This document shows positions 8,638 through 18,118 of a stretch of 64,000 nt of DNA, one piece after another. Each line of letters begins with the position of its first letter. Within the stretch, counting starts at the first letter, position 1. The translations under genes were made by a program, and so were the position numbers. Source of the DNA: an uncultured Verrucomicrobiales bacterium (GTDB taxonomy: Bacteria > Verrucomicrobiota > Verrucomicrobiia > Verrucomicrobiales > Akkermansiaceae); the NCBI GenBank assembly GCA_937951675.1, contig CALFBI010000005.1, forward strand, positions 1-64,000, written 5' to 3'. The notes under the pieces are model-generated. The model ran no database searches, was not told the DNA's origin, and saw nothing but the letters and a program-made list of their open reading frames with translations.

Positions 8638-10245
8638 TCAATGCACTTGAGAGGCCTTCTCTTTCTGCCCGATTGATAAATAATAATCACGCAGGCGCTG
8701 TTTAGAGTCGAGCAACACCGGGGGAGGCGAAAGGTGGCTTGGCCACTCATGACGGTCAATCGCGGAAAGACACCAGTTGAGAGCGGACTTTCTTTGCTCT
8801 TTAGGCCCTTTCCAGGCAAGCATTCCTTTCAAATCGGCCTCGTAAACCCTCAGAGCTTGAAAAGCTCGTTGCCACTCATTCTTTTCCGAAGTGATCTGCA
8901 GTAAATGTATATCACGAGACATCAGCCCTATCGTATGAGTAAGGGCTTCTTGGAAAGATTGCGCCTTAGTCAAAGAGCCCTGCTGAATAAGGTCATAAGC
9001 ACTTACCGCTTGCTTCAGACCTTCGTAGTAATAAACAGCAAGAGTCTTCCCCTTCCATTGTAGAACCTCTTTCTTTTCTGGAAATTCGTCCAAGGCCTTT
9101 TTCAGCTGGTTCGAGTCATTCATCGCTAAGCGAAGGCGCGCCTTTAAGGTCCTCGCTTCCCAGAGAATTAAATTGGCTCCCGAGGACCTCATCCTCTCCG
9201 GATCTAAAGTCAACTGGCGTAATTGCTCCGCAAGAGCCAAGGCTTCTTTATCACGCCCCTGCTCATGATAACAAACCGCAAGTTGAATCAAGGTTCTCAC
9301 CCATCCACTACTGTCATGATAACTCACTTGCTGCTCTGCCATATATTTTTGGAATAGGTCACGAGCCCTAACCAAAGACGCTTCCGCTAACTTCTGATCT
9401 CCAGCTTTCCAATGGAAATGCCCTTTTGCGTAATGAAAAATCGGGAAAGAAGGCGCGAGCTTCGTTAGATCTCCAATGGTCGATTGTAAGTCCGAACGGA
9501 ACCGAGGATCGCTGACTTTTAAATCAGCAAAGAGTAAGGACGAGAAAGCTAGAATCGAGATATTATTAGGATACGCTTTTCGTAATCCAAGCATCCTTTG
9601 ATACGCTTTTTCCTGTCCGTATTTCATCTCCCCTGATGGGAAATAGCCATCACAAAGAGCATGTGCTGCGAGTAATTGACTCTGTAAATCGTTAGGGTAT
9701 TTTTCATTCATTAATCGCACCGCTTCTCGAACCTGCCCCGGAGAAGCGACATAGAGGCCTGCTAAAAAAGCGTAACCTTGCTCTAAATCAGAACCCTTCC
9801 CAGCTTCCACCAAATCAAGCATTCTCTCCATCGCTTGCTGGCGCTGCTGCGAAAACTCATGATTAGGTCGGGAAAGAGACATCACAATCCCCCAATACGC
9901 CAAGACGCAATCAGGGTCTTTCTGGGCCGCGGCACAAAAATGCCGGTAAGCTTCAAAATCCCAAGCCGCATGAAACAGCGCCATTCCATGCTGCACATGG
10001 AACTCTGCTTCCTGATTTGCAGTGCTCACGGCCTGAGGCACCCCTCCGATTTCGGTCCAAAATGTCGGAGCAGGAAGGCTTTGCACCACCGGGTGAATCA
10101 CCGATTGCACCTTGAAAGCGGACTGATCTGCTTCAGCCATCAGGGCAGGCGATATCACTAAAACCAGAGATAAAAAAGATCGTAGAAAGTAAGACACCCC
10201 TTCTGTGTGGAAAATCTCATTCCAAAGTTCAAGGAAAAGCGTCAT
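8638..10245 (-). CDS. Exported TPR-repeat protein
   Basis: About 535 aa from the ATG at 10245, chosen because a GAGGAAGAG Shine-Dalgarno-like stretch lies seven bases upstream and because a longer version would run into proC. A hydrophobic segment (SYFLRSFLSLVLVISPALMA) about 20 residues in serves as signal peptide or anchor. The mature part has helical tetratricopeptide-like units (for example FHVQHGMALFHAAWDFEAYR HFCAAAQ and later EALALAEQLRQL). TPR arrays hold protein partners; there is no catalytic motif I can see. It converges on ispH, whose stop is 23 bp away, and is divergent from proC. Specific function is unknown. Confidence 0.8.
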   Translation of the reverse strand: MTLFLELWNEIFHTEGVSYFLRSFLSLVLVISPALMAEADQSAFKVQSVIHPVVQSLPAPTFWTEIGGVPQAVSTANQEAEFHVQHGMALFHAAWDFEAYRHFCAAAQKDPDCVLAYWGIVMSLSRPNHEFSQQRQQAMERMLDLVEAGKGSDLEQGYAFLAGLYVASPGQVREAVRLMNEKYPNDLQSQLLAAHALCDGYFPSGEMKYGQEKAYQRMLGLRKAYPNNISILAFSSLLFADLKVSDPRFRSDLQSTIGDLTKLAPSFPIFHYAKGHFHWKAGDQKLAEASLVRARDLFQKYMAEQQVSYHDSSGWVRTLIQLAVCYHEQGRDKEALALAEQLRQLTLDPERMRSSGANLILWEARTLKARLRLAMNDSNQLKKALDEFPEKKEVLQWKGKTLAVYYYEGLKQAVSAYDLIQQGSLTKAQSFQEALTHTIGLMSRDIHLLQITSEKNEWQRAFQALRVYEADLKGMLAWKGPKEQRKSALNWCLSAIDRHEWPSHLSPPPVLLDSKQRLRDYYLSIGQKEKASQVH

Positions 10246-10296
10246 CCCGGATCTCTTCCTCTCGACAGACGAATCGGAACTTTGCAGAATCAAGGC

Positions 10297-11100
10297 ATGT
10301 CTCTTGGTGTAATTGGATGCGGAAAAATGGGAGGTGCCCTCGTCGAGGGTGCCGTCAATGCTGGAATCATTGAAGGAAAAGAAGTGTTTCTCTTTAGCCG
10401 ACGTGAGGAAGCCGCTCAAAATCTCGCTCTCAAAATAAAGGGGGAAGTCCTTCCGAGCCTCGAAATTCTTCTTGAGAAATCAGACACGGTTCTCCTCTGC
10501 ACCAAGCCTGGTGACCTTCCGACTCTTCTTTCCTCATTAGGCCGTTTTGAGAATCAACCAGCCCGTTTCATCTCCGTTGCTGCGGGGCTTTCTCTCGCTC
10601 ATTTAGAACAAGCTTATGGCTCAGGCATTCCCATGATCCGAGCCATGCCTAACACTCCATCCTTAATCGGACAAGGCGCCGCGGCTTACTGCCTCAATGA
10701 TCACGCTTCCGCGACCGATGCCGCCGAGGCGCAAAAAATACTTGGGGCCGTTGGCATCGCGCACCAAGTTCCTGAAAAGCTTCTCGATGCGGTCACTGGG
10801 CTTTCTGGAAGCGGGCCAGCCTTTATTTACGTCTTGATTGAAGCCATGGCTGATGGAGGCGTCAAAATGGGCATTCCGAGAAATCAAGCACTCGAGCTCG
10901 CCACCCAAACCGTATTAGGTTCGGCTCTCATGGTTCAGCAAAGTGGTATGCATCCTGCTGAGCTTAAAGATATGGTGACTTCTCCAGGTGGAACCACGAT
11001 TGCAGGAGTTCACTCTCTCGAACAAAATGGTTTCCGTGCCGCGATTCAAAACGCGATTGAGACCTCTGCTCGCCGCTCTCAAGAATTGGGTTCATCCTAA
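10297..11100 (+). CDS. proC: Pyrroline-5-carboxylate reductase
   Basis: 267 aa. Catalyses the last step of proline synthesis, reducing pyrroline-5-carboxylate with NAD(P)H. The start at 10297 puts the Rossmann loop (GVIGCGKMGGAL) at residues 4-15; the frame is open further upstream but that would overlap the divergent TPR gene. AMPNTPSLIGQGA, the GLSGSGPAF catalytic-domain signature and the C-terminal SPGGTTIAG motif are all present, and the length is standard. The AAGGC just before the ATG is at best a weak ribosome-binding site. glnD follows 24 bp downstream and may be co-transcribed. Confidence 0.95.
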   Translation: MSLGVIGCGKMGGALVEGAVNAGIIEGKEVFLFSRREEAAQNLALKIKGEVLPSLEILLEKSDTVLLCTKPGDLPTLLSSLGRFENQPARFISVAAGLSLAHLEQAYGSGIPMIRAMPNTPSLIGQGAAAYCLNDHASATDAAEAQKILGAVGIAHQVPEKLLDAVTGLSGSGPAFIYVLIEAMADGGVKMGIPRNQALELATQTVLGSALMVQQSGMHPAELKDMVTSPGGTTIAGVHSLEQNGFRAAIQNAIETSARRSQELGSS

Positions 11101-11124
11101 TACTTTACATTTTTTCCTTACCCC

Positions 11125-13839
11125 ATGGATTCTTATCAAACCTCCGCTTTAGAACTTTTACAAAATACTCCAAAAGAGCTGCGACTTCAAAAAGTGAAGG
11201 CTTATCTGCGCACGCAAGAGGAGCTCATTGAAAAAAAACACCTCCAAGGTGGCTCCGGGCTTCATATTGCGCACAAGCGCTCCCTTCTCATCGACGGCCT
11301 TCTTCGAGCGACTTACTCGATCGAATGCGAAGCTTGCCCTGAGCTATCCAATATCGCCCTCATTGCAAATGGTGGGTATGGACGAGGCTATCTCAATCCT
11401 GGCTCTGACATTGACCTCTCTTTCATCCTTCCTGTTGCGAGTCACAAAATCACCGCTGAGCTCTCCGCCGCAATTCAAAACATTCTTTATCTCCTATGGG
11501 ATACTGGCTTCAAAGTAGGTCACTCTAGCCGGTCAATCACAGAATGCATTCAAGAAGGGCGCAAAGATCCCATCACTCGAACCGCTCTCTTTGATGCTAG
11601 ACTCTTGGCAGGAAGCCACTCTCTCTTCGAGCAATTTCAAAAAAAATACCGTCAAGAATGCATCATCAAAGATTCGCAAACCTTCTTTAAAGAACGTTAC
11701 GATGAGCTTAAAAAAAGGCATCACAAGTATTCGAATACCATTTTCCTTCAAGAGCCCAATGTAAAAGAAAGCCCTGGAGGCATGCGAGATTTTCACAACC
11801 TGCTTTGGATTGCGGATTCCGAACTCGATACTCGCTCACTCGAAGATTTGGTTGAGAAAGAAATTCTGAGCCAAAAGGCCGCACAAAACCTGACCGAGGG
11901 GTTCGACTTCTTACACCGCATTCGAAACTCTATTCATTACCATACTCAAAAGCCTACTGACATCCTCACACTCCATCTACAAGGAGTGCTTGCTGATGCG
12001 CTAGAATACCCGCAAATGGATATTCTAAGAAGGATTGAAGCCTTAATGAAGGACTACTACCGCCATACTCGGAACATTCATCAACACACGACTTCTGTTT
12101 ATCAGCGCTTCTCGATCGAGCTCGAAGACAAACAAAGTAGCTTACCTTCCTGGCTTCCTTTCTCTGGCCGGAAAAAAGACACTCTTACGATCGGAAATTT
12201 TTACAGCCGAAATGGTTTTGTTTACCCGAACCACCCGAATGCTTTTATTGAGCACAATAGCGACATTTTGAGAATGTTTCACGTCTGCCAAGTGCATGAC
12301 CTCAAAATGAGTCCTGAAATTCGCCGTCTTCTCAAAGCGAGTTGGCCGTCCATGGATCAATATTTCCGTGAAAGAAAAACAAATCGAGAAACCTTTCGCG
12401 CCATTTTAGAAAACAAAGGTTCGGTAGGAAGATCATTACGGCAAATGCACCGAGTCGGGGTGCTCGGCCGATACCTTCCTGAATTTGGCGCACTTGATTG
12501 CCTCGTTCAGCATGAGTTTTTTCACCGGTATACGGCTGATGAGCACACCCTAAGAACCATCGAACAGCTCGACCTTCTCCATGGAGATGATCGTCCCGAA
12601 CGGGCTTTATATCGCGAAATCTTCATTAAACACCCTGACCCTTATGCGCTCTACCTTTCCCTTATCATGCATGATACGGGCCGCGCTGAAAATGTTAGGG
12701 AACACACTGATGGGTCAGCCGAATTATCCGCCGAAGTTTGCAAAAGACTCCGCATCAAAGGGAGGCGGCGCTCTCTCATTATGTTTCTCGTCGATCACCA
12801 CTTGACTCTCTGGAGATTCGCTACCAAGCGCGACATCAGCGACCCCGATGTGATCGAGGAATTCATGAGCTTGATGCAGAACAAAGAAAACCTCAAGTCA
12901 CTCCTCATTTTCACATTAGTAGACTCTAACGGAACTAATGAGGAGGCCTGGTCTACTTGGAAAGAATCGCTTATTTTACAACTTTACCACTCCACTCTGG
13001 AGCGCTTTGAAAAAGGCAAAGAAGAGTTTGACCTTGCCGAACAAGCGCTCATTGCTGAACAGTTCGAAGCTCTCAAAAAGCATACTAAACCAGAAGAACA
13101 CGGCGATTTAGTTGATCACTTCACGGGGATGCCCAAACGGTATTTTCGATATCGAGCTCAGCACAATCTCGCGATTCATTTCCGAACATTACAACGCTAC
13201 CGAGAAAAACACGCGCAAAACCCCGACACCCCTTTTAAAAGTGCCGAGCACTGGATTGTCCACGAAGAACGAGGGTATACCGAATTAATTGTCGCCTCCA
13301 GTGACCGATCTCAGTTACTAGAAACGATCACATGCGCGCTTGCCTCTCAAGATCTCTCTATTATTTCTGCTGATATCTTCACTCGAGAAGATGGCATCGC
13401 CCTCGATCTTTTACGAGTCTGTCATTCTGATCTAACTCCAGTGAAGGACCGTAAGATTCAAAAGAAAGTGATCGAAACACTCTACGCCATTAATCAAGAT
13501 CCCCTTTACGATCCTGAAAAATACCTCGTCAAAAAGAAAAACTACCTTGCCTCCAATGAAAACTACGAAGGGAAGATTCCGGTTCGAGCTTATTTCAATG
13601 ACGAACTTGACCCTCTTTACAATGTTCTCGAGGTGCAAGCCGTAGATCGAATTGGGCTTCTTTATGATCTCTTAAAGTTCTTTCACGAACAGCACTTCAG
13701 TATTTCTCATGCGAGGATTTGCACTGAAAAGGGAGCGGCTCTCGACACCTTCTATCTTCACCAAAATGGAAAGAAATGCTCTGAACAAGAGCAGCTCATC
13801 GCCATTGAGAACGGGCTCAATAAACTACTCAACCAATAG
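11125..13839 (+). CDS. glnD: [Protein-PII] uridylyltransferase/uridylyl-removing enzyme
   Basis: 904 aa. The nitrogen sensor that adds or removes UMP on PII proteins according to glutamine level. A nucleotidyltransferase domain carries GGYGRG and the GSDIDL metal motif (about residues 85-105); a central HD domain (HDTGRAENVREH, about residue 515) is the removing activity; two C-terminal ACT domains (about 715-790 and 825-900, ending in RIGLLYDLL and HARICTEKG segments) bind glutamine. Order and length match the family. The HD motif continues as GRAEN rather than the commoner GKG. No Shine-Dalgarno sequence is visible (tttttccttaccccATG). It lies just behind proC and converges on the next gene with a 22-bp gap and no evident terminator. 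Confidence 0.93.
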   Translation: MDSYQTSALELLQNTPKELRLQKVKAYLRTQEELIEKKHLQGGSGLHIAHKRSLLIDGLLRATYSIECEACPELSNIALIANGGYGRGYLNPGSDIDLSFILPVASHKITAELSAAIQNILYLLWDTGFKVGHSSRSITECIQEGRKDPITRTALFDARLLAGSHSLFEQFQKKYRQECIIKDSQTFFKERYDELKKRHHKYSNTIFLQEPNVKESPGGMRDFHNLLWIADSELDTRSLEDLVEKEILSQKAAQNLTEGFDFLHRIRNSIHYHTQKPTDILTLHLQGVLADALEYPQMDILRRIEALMKDYYRHTRNIHQHTTSVYQRFSIELEDKQSSLPSWLPFSGRKKDTLTIGNFYSRNGFVYPNHPNAFIEHNSDILRMFHVCQVHDLKMSPEIRRLLKASWPSMDQYFRERKTNRETFRAILENKGSVGRSLRQMHRVGVLGRYLPEFGALDCLVQHEFFHRYTADEHTLRTIEQLDLLHGDDRPERALYREIFIKHPDPYALYLSLIMHDTGRAENVREHTDGSAELSAEVCKRLRIKGRRRSLIMFLVDHHLTLWRFATKRDISDPDVIEEFMSLMQNKENLKSLLIFTLVDSNGTNEEAWSTWKESLILQLYHSTLERFEKGKEEFDLAEQALIAEQFEALKKHTKPEEHGDLVDHFTGMPKRYFRYRAQHNLAIHFRTLQRYREKHAQNPDTPFKSAEHWIVHEERGYTELIVASSDRSQLLETITCALASQDLSIISADIFTREDGIALDLLRVCHSDLTPVKDRKIQKKVIETLYAINQDPLYDPEKYLVKKKNYLASNENYEGKIPVRAYFNDELDPLYNVLEVQAVDRIGLLYDLLKFFHEQHFSISHARICTEKGAALDTFYLHQNGKKCSEQEQLIAIENGLNKLLNQ

Positions 13840-13861
13840 GCTTTAAAGACGCCCCCTTCTT

Positions 13862-15598
13862 TTACTTCGAGAAACTGTAAAGCTTTTCAGCATGGGTTTG
13901 AATCTCTACGGGGAGCCCTTTCATCTGGAGCAACCTTTCAGAAACTTGTTTGGCTCGCTGGCGACGACCTGATTTAAGGAGCGTCTCAGTATACCGGAGC
14001 AAGTGCATTGGTTGCTGCCAGTTCGAGGCAGCACAAGCCTTTTCAAAAAAGAAAATAGACTTACTAAAGTCTCCCGATTGAGAGTAACTTTCCCCTAACT
14101 TAAATAAAGTCGGTGGGTAACCCGGGTAATTTTCATGCCCCTGAAGATAAAATTCACGGGCCTTTTTAACATCGCCCTGTTGTTCATAAACAGCTCCGAT
14201 ATTATGCAAGACTCCATAATCTTTAGGGTGATGTTTTAAAACAAAAAAGTAATGCTCTAATGCCTTCTTATAGTTCTCTTCGCGAGTCATTAAAGTCGCT
14301 AAATTCAAACGAGAAGTTTTGCTTTTAGGGTTGACCTTCACTCCACTTTTAAAAATCGCTTCCGAACTCCTCCAATCAGGCAGTCGTAACGACGATAATG
14401 TGACCCAGCCCACTAAAAAGATAGACCCCACCATGATGATTACACGCGGTTTCTTACCCGAGAAAAAACCAACAAGAGCCATCAATACCCCCCCCAGAGC
14501 GGCATACATATAACGGTCACTCGTAAAACTTGAACCCACGTAAGCCAATCCCGACATGGGGAGAAAGCAGCAAAAAGCCCAAGCTAAACCGAACATCACC
14601 CACTTCTTATCTACCAAGGCCCAACGAATCCACCCGAGTAAGAATGCGATCCCTGCAGCCGAATAAACGTAAAACCACGTTCCTCCTCTAGCTGGATAGA
14701 GATAATCTGTATTCAGCCCCCACGGCACCAAAATACGATGTAAATAAGCCCCCACCCCCGCTGGAATCATCATGAGGCGTGATACAAAGCTCTGTTGCTT
14801 CATAAAAAATTGATGCGTGCCATTTGCTTGCAGGTAGTAAGTCAAACCCGCAGCTACCAAGGCCAATGCTATCATGAGCCATTTATTACGGAGCTGTTCC
14901 TGAACCGCAGCCAGAATCGTCGAAGGAAACTTCCGGCCCAAGAGGGTGTAATCAAGGGCCATGAGAATCCCCGGCAAAACGACCGTGCTAGGCTTCGCCA
15001 TCAAGGCTAACACAAAGGAGAGGTAGAGAAGGATGAGGTAATAGATCCGTGGCTTTCTAAAATGAAGAATATAAGAAACCACAGCCGCCATCAGCCAAAA
15101 ATGACTCAAAGTATCTTTCCTCGCACTGATCCAAGCCACAGGTTCAACCTGCAATGGGTGCACCGACCATAAAAGAGCGACCAAGAGAGCTAAAGACCTC
15201 TTCAACCCAAGTAAGGCCATCAATCCATAAAGTAATAAAGAGCTCCCCAAATGCAGCAGCACATTCATCATATGAGCGATGGGAGCAGCTTCCTCCCCGG
15301 GCCCGCCAATCATCCGGTCTGTTGCCCAAGAAATCCAAGTTAGAGGATGCCACAAATTTTTAACACCCTGGTGCTGAAGAGGGTATCCCGCATCCCGATA
15401 ATGCACGGCCCACCAAAAAGTTTCCTTACTAAGGCCCTTTTGCACGTAAGGATTTTCAGTAACGAAAACAAGGTCGTCATAAGCAAGTAACTCGTATTGT
15501 GAAGTCTGCGCATACAGACCTAATACGACCACTATAAGAAACAAAAGAGCTGCCCAATGGGGCAGCTTGCGGTCGATCTCAGAAGAAGGATTCGACAT
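13862..15598 (-). CDS. Polytopic membrane protein with C-terminal TPR repeats (GT-C/TMTC-like)
   Basis: About 578 aa; ATG at 15598 chosen over a TTG two codons upstream. The first ~390 residues hold about ten membrane segments, with a first periplasmic loop carrying an Asp-Asp pair (YELLAYDDLVFV) and a HPLTWISWATD motif, the pattern seen in TMTC/DUF1736-like glycosyltransferases of the GT-C fold. The last ~190 residues are TPR units (YGVLHNIGAVYEQQGDVKKA, PPTLFKLGESYSQSGDFSKS). Proteins of this form are common in Verrucomicrobiota and are thought to transfer sugars from lipid carriers, but the substrate is unknown. The bactofilin gene lies 30 bp upstream on the same strand, suggesting an envelope operon. 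Confidence 0.8.
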   Translation of the reverse strand: MSNPSSEIDRKLPHWAALLFLIVVVLGLYAQTSQYELLAYDDLVFVTENPYVQKGLSKETFWWAVHYRDAGYPLQHQGVKNLWHPLTWISWATDRMIGGPGEEAAPIAHMMNVLLHLGSSLLLYGLMALLGLKRSLALLVALLWSVHPLQVEPVAWISARKDTLSHFWLMAAVVSYILHFRKPRIYYLILLYLSFVLALMAKPSTVVLPGILMALDYTLLGRKFPSTILAAVQEQLRNKWLMIALALVAAGLTYYLQANGTHQFFMKQQSFVSRLMMIPAGVGAYLHRILVPWGLNTDYLYPARGGTWFYVYSAAGIAFLLGWIRWALVDKKWVMFGLAWAFCCFLPMSGLAYVGSSFTSDRYMYAALGGVLMALVGFFSGKKPRVIIMVGSIFLVGWVTLSSLRLPDWRSSEAIFKSGVKVNPKSKTSRLNLATLMTREENYKKALEHYFFVLKHHPKDYGVLHNIGAVYEQQGDVKKAREFYLQGHENYPGYPPTLFKLGESYSQSGDFSKSIFFFEKACAASNWQQPMHLLRYTETLLKSGRRQRAKQVSERLLQMKGLPVEIQTHAEKLYSFSK

Positions 15599-15628
15599 TA
15601 ACAATGGGGTGATTCAGATGAACTCCAT

Positions 15629-15946
15629 TCAGCCCATTTCAACTTTGCCTTCAACTTTCGCGCCTTCTTTGGTGCTAAGTGTCTTGGTTTTAATATCGCC
15701 TATCAACTTAGAAGTCTCATTTAACACGCAACGCTTGGTCTCGATGCGTCCTTCAACTTGACCATAAAGGTTCACTTCACCAGCCTTAACATCACCTTTA
15801 ATGATGGCATTTTCGCCAATGGTTACGCTTCCTTTTTCTGAAGATACTTCTCCTTCGACTTTCCCATCGATGAGCATATCATTTGAAAACTTGATAGAAC
15901 CGACAATCTCGATTCCTTTCGCTAAAATATTCGTGCTGGAAGACAT
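15629..15946 (-). CDS. Bactofilin family cytoskeletal protein
   Basis: 105 aa, a complete bactofilin (DUF583) domain of short beta-helical repeats, with the typical IVGSIKFSNDMLIDGKVEGEV start and rungs such as ENAIIKGDVKAGEVNLYGQV. Bactofilins polymerise without nucleotide and act as scaffolds at the inner membrane for cell-wall or polar proteins. The short N-terminal tail (MSSSTNILAKG) has no membrane segment. AAAGG ends one base before the ATG, too close for a normal ribosome-binding site. It is followed by the GT-C/TPR membrane protein gene, and preceded by tlyA on the same strand, so these may form one transcript. Confidence 0.93.
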   Translation of the reverse strand: MSSSTNILAKGIEIVGSIKFSNDMLIDGKVEGEVSSEKGSVTIGENAIIKGDVKAGEVNLYGQVEGRIETKRCVLNETSKLIGDIKTKTLSTKEGAKVEGKVEMG

Positions 15947-16028
15947 GCCTTTACAAAAACGAAACGACCCTCTCTTGGCAATAAGAAAGAACTCATTAAA
16001 GATAAATTATGCCATTTAAACCCTATCC

Positions 16029-16760
16029 TTAAGATAACAAAGCTAAAAACTCCACGTTACCATCTGTTCCCGTGATGGGAGAAACCATGACATCTTCCCA
16101 AGTTCTTCCCATTTCTCCTTCAATAAATTGCCGGATTTTATCCACCGCCTTTTGATGTGACTCAGGGTCTCGAACAATCCCACCTTTCCCGACCTCATCG
16201 CGCTGAAGCTCAAACTGTGGTTTAATCAAAGGGATCACCTTTCCTCCCTCCGCCAACACCGCAAAAATAGCGGGGAGCACTTTCGTCAAAGAAATGAAAG
16301 AAAGGTCCATCACGACAAGATCGACCTTTTCTCCAATATCTTCTGGTTTCATATACCGCGCATTGAACTTCTCCTTCACGACCACGCGCTCATCCTGCCT
16401 CAGCTTCCATACGAGCTGATTGGTTCCCACATCAATCGCGTGCACTTTTTTTGCCCCACTTTGTAAAAGGCAATCAGTAAACCCTCCGGTTGAAGCGCCA
16501 CAGTCCAGGCACACAAGCCCTTCTGGGTTGATCCCGAAATGCGCTAAAGCACCTTCTATTTTAAAGCCTCCTCTTCCGACATACTTGGGGCGCTCTTTCA
16601 CCGTCAGAGGGGCGTCGACTTTTACTTTCGAACTAGGTTTTGTAACGACTTCTGTGCCATGCATCACCTCCCCAGCCATGATCAAGCGTTTCGCTTGTTC
16701 TCGTGATTCACATAAGCCTCTTGTCACTAGTAAGGCATCAACTCGTTCTTTTTGGCTCAT
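16029..16760 (-). CDS. tlyA: TlyA family rRNA 2'-O-methyltransferase (hemolysin A family)
   Basis: About 243 aa. An N-terminal S4 RNA-binding domain (MSQKERVDALLVTRGLCESR, to about residue 65) is followed by an FtsJ-like SAM methyltransferase domain with CLDCGASTGGFTDCLL as motif I and VDLVVMDLSFISL as the catalytic segment. TlyA methylates ribose positions in 16S/23S rRNA in mycobacteria and relatives. The start at 16760 is preferred over 16808, which would overlap the upstream gene; GGAGG lies 16 bases upstream, a long spacing. It follows the small membrane-protein gene by 22 bp. Substrate in this organism is inferred from the family. Confidence 0.88.
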   Translation of the reverse strand: MSQKERVDALLVTRGLCESREQAKRLIMAGEVMHGTEVVTKPSSKVKVDAPLTVKERPKYVGRGGFKIEGALAHFGINPEGLVCLDCGASTGGFTDCLLQSGAKKVHAIDVGTNQLVWKLRQDERVVVKEKFNARYMKPEDIGEKVDLVVMDLSFISLTKVLPAIFAVLAEGGKVIPLIKPQFELQRDEVGKGGIVRDPESHQKAVDKIRQFIEGEMGRTWEDVMVSPITGTDGNVEFLALLS

Positions 16761-16782
16761 AAAATCATCGCTTAAGCCTCCC

Positions 16783-17286
16783 TTAGGAGACTTGTTTCTG
16801 ATCATCAAAAAGCTGAACCGCGCCCTGCTTCGATATCACCACAAATGTGAAAATCCCTAAAATAGTTCCCATTGGAACCGCAAAGCAATTCACCACAGCG
16901 GTGACATAAATCAAATTCCTCATTCGCTGCTGAGCTAAGCCTTTTGCCGATAAAAAGTTCATCACTGCGATCCCTATTAAGACGATTCCAAAAAAGAGAT
17001 AAAAGAAATCCATGATCATAAACAACTCTTCTGGAATCGGCTCTCCGGTTTGAGTCATTTTGGCGGCTTCTTCCTGCTCTGCCATCTTCAAAATAAATTT
17101 CATGAAATACCAATGAACCGCCAAAAACAAAATCCCAACCAAAATTAATCCTCCATAAATATAAGAGCAAATGGATAAGGTCTTCAAATGAGCCTGAGTC
17201 TGACTTTTCAGAAAAGGTGGAGCTTGATGCGGATTCATTTCCGGAATGATCTCTTGATTCAGAAGGGAAGTCAATTCATCGAACAT
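16783..17286 (-). CDS. Small membrane protein of unknown function
   Basis: 167 aa. After a soluble N-terminal ~35 residues there are three or four membrane helices: ICSYIYGGLILVGILFLAVH, FMIMDFFYLFFGIVLIGIAV, and RNLIYVTAVVNCFAVPMGTI running into LGIFTFVVISKQ. Charged linkers separate them. There is no catalytic motif that I recognise; small four-helix proteins of this form are common in several phyla. It is followed closely by tlyA on the same strand and diverges from the MBL hydrolase gene at 17324 with a 37-bp gap. Confidence 0.8.
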   Translation of the reverse strand: MFDELTSLLNQEIIPEMNPHQAPPFLKSQTQAHLKTLSICSYIYGGLILVGILFLAVHWYFMKFILKMAEQEEAAKMTQTGEPIPEELFMIMDFFYLFFGIVLIGIAVMNFLSAKGLAQQRMRNLIYVTAVVNCFAVPMGTILGIFTFVVISKQGAVQLFDDQKQVS

Positions 17287-17323
17287 TCTTGTCAGGGTTC
17301 AATGAGATCGACATGATACTCCT

Positions 17324-18118
17324 ATGAGTCAGATGTGTCTCACTTTCCTCGGAACAGGAACCTCCGTCGGGGTCCCTGTGATTGGCTGTGACTGTGAAGT
17401 TTGCCTTTCCAAAGACCCTCGAAACACCCGGACACGTTCTTCCTTATTCATCGAATATAAAGACACCCACATTCTGGTTGATAGTGGTCCAGACCTCCGC
17501 GAACAAGCCCTCCGAGAGCAAATCACAAAAGTCGACGCCGTCGTTTACACACATTCTCATGTTGATCACGTTGCGGGATTCGACGAACTCCGAGCTTTCT
17601 GTTGGAAACGTGATACCCCTCTCCCTCTCTTTGCTTCTCCTTTTTGCCTCGGGGAACTTCGCAATATGTTTCCTTGGGCTTTCTCTAAAGAAAACACCTT
17701 CCGTGGCTATATTAAACCAGATCCTCACGCCGTTGAATCTAGTTTCAAATTCGAGTCTATTGCGATTGAGCCTCTCCCGGTCGAACATGGTCGCACCCCC
17801 ACCAACGGCTATCTTTTTTCCTTCCCCCAAGAAAATTACCGAGTGGCCTACTTCTCTGATATCAAGAAGTGCTCCCCTGAAGTCGCCGCCAAAATCAAAA
17901 AAGTGGACCTCCTCATCGTCGATGCTCTACGTTATGACGATCATCCCAGTCACATGACGGTCGCAGAAGCTCTTACTTTCGCTCAAGGAATCGAAGCTTC
18001 TCAAACTTACTTCACCCACATGAGCCATGAAATCGATCATGAGACTCTTCAAGCAAAACTTCCGCCCTCTATCCACTTAGCCCATGACGGGCTTAAAATC
18101 GAACCGACGCTCGTATGA
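17324..18118 (+). CDS. MBL-fold metallo-hydrolase, PhnP-like
   Basis: 264 aa. A metallo-beta-lactamase fold with GTGTSVGVPVIGCDCEVC at the N-terminus, whose cysteines recall the PhnP zinc site, then HSHVDH (about residues 76-81), a downstream Asp in YFSDIKK and HMSHEIDH near the C-terminus, together making the two-metal centre. PhnP-like members are phosphodiesterases, and others act in lipoate or cyclic nucleotide chemistry; the substrate here is unknown. The stop overlaps the ATG of the next gene (ATGA), so the two are translationally coupled. This begins a co-directional run to about 26.3 kb. Confidence 0.9.
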   Translation: MSQMCLTFLGTGTSVGVPVIGCDCEVCLSKDPRNTRTRSSLFIEYKDTHILVDSGPDLREQALREQITKVDAVVYTHSHVDHVAGFDELRAFCWKRDTPLPLFASPFCLGELRNMFPWAFSKENTFRGYIKPDPHAVESSFKFESIAIEPLPVEHGRTPTNGYLFSFPQENYRVAYFSDIKKCSPEVAAKIKKVDLLIVDALRYDDHPSHMTVAEALTFAQGIEASQTYFTHMSHEIDHETLQAKLPPSIHLAHDGLKIEPTLV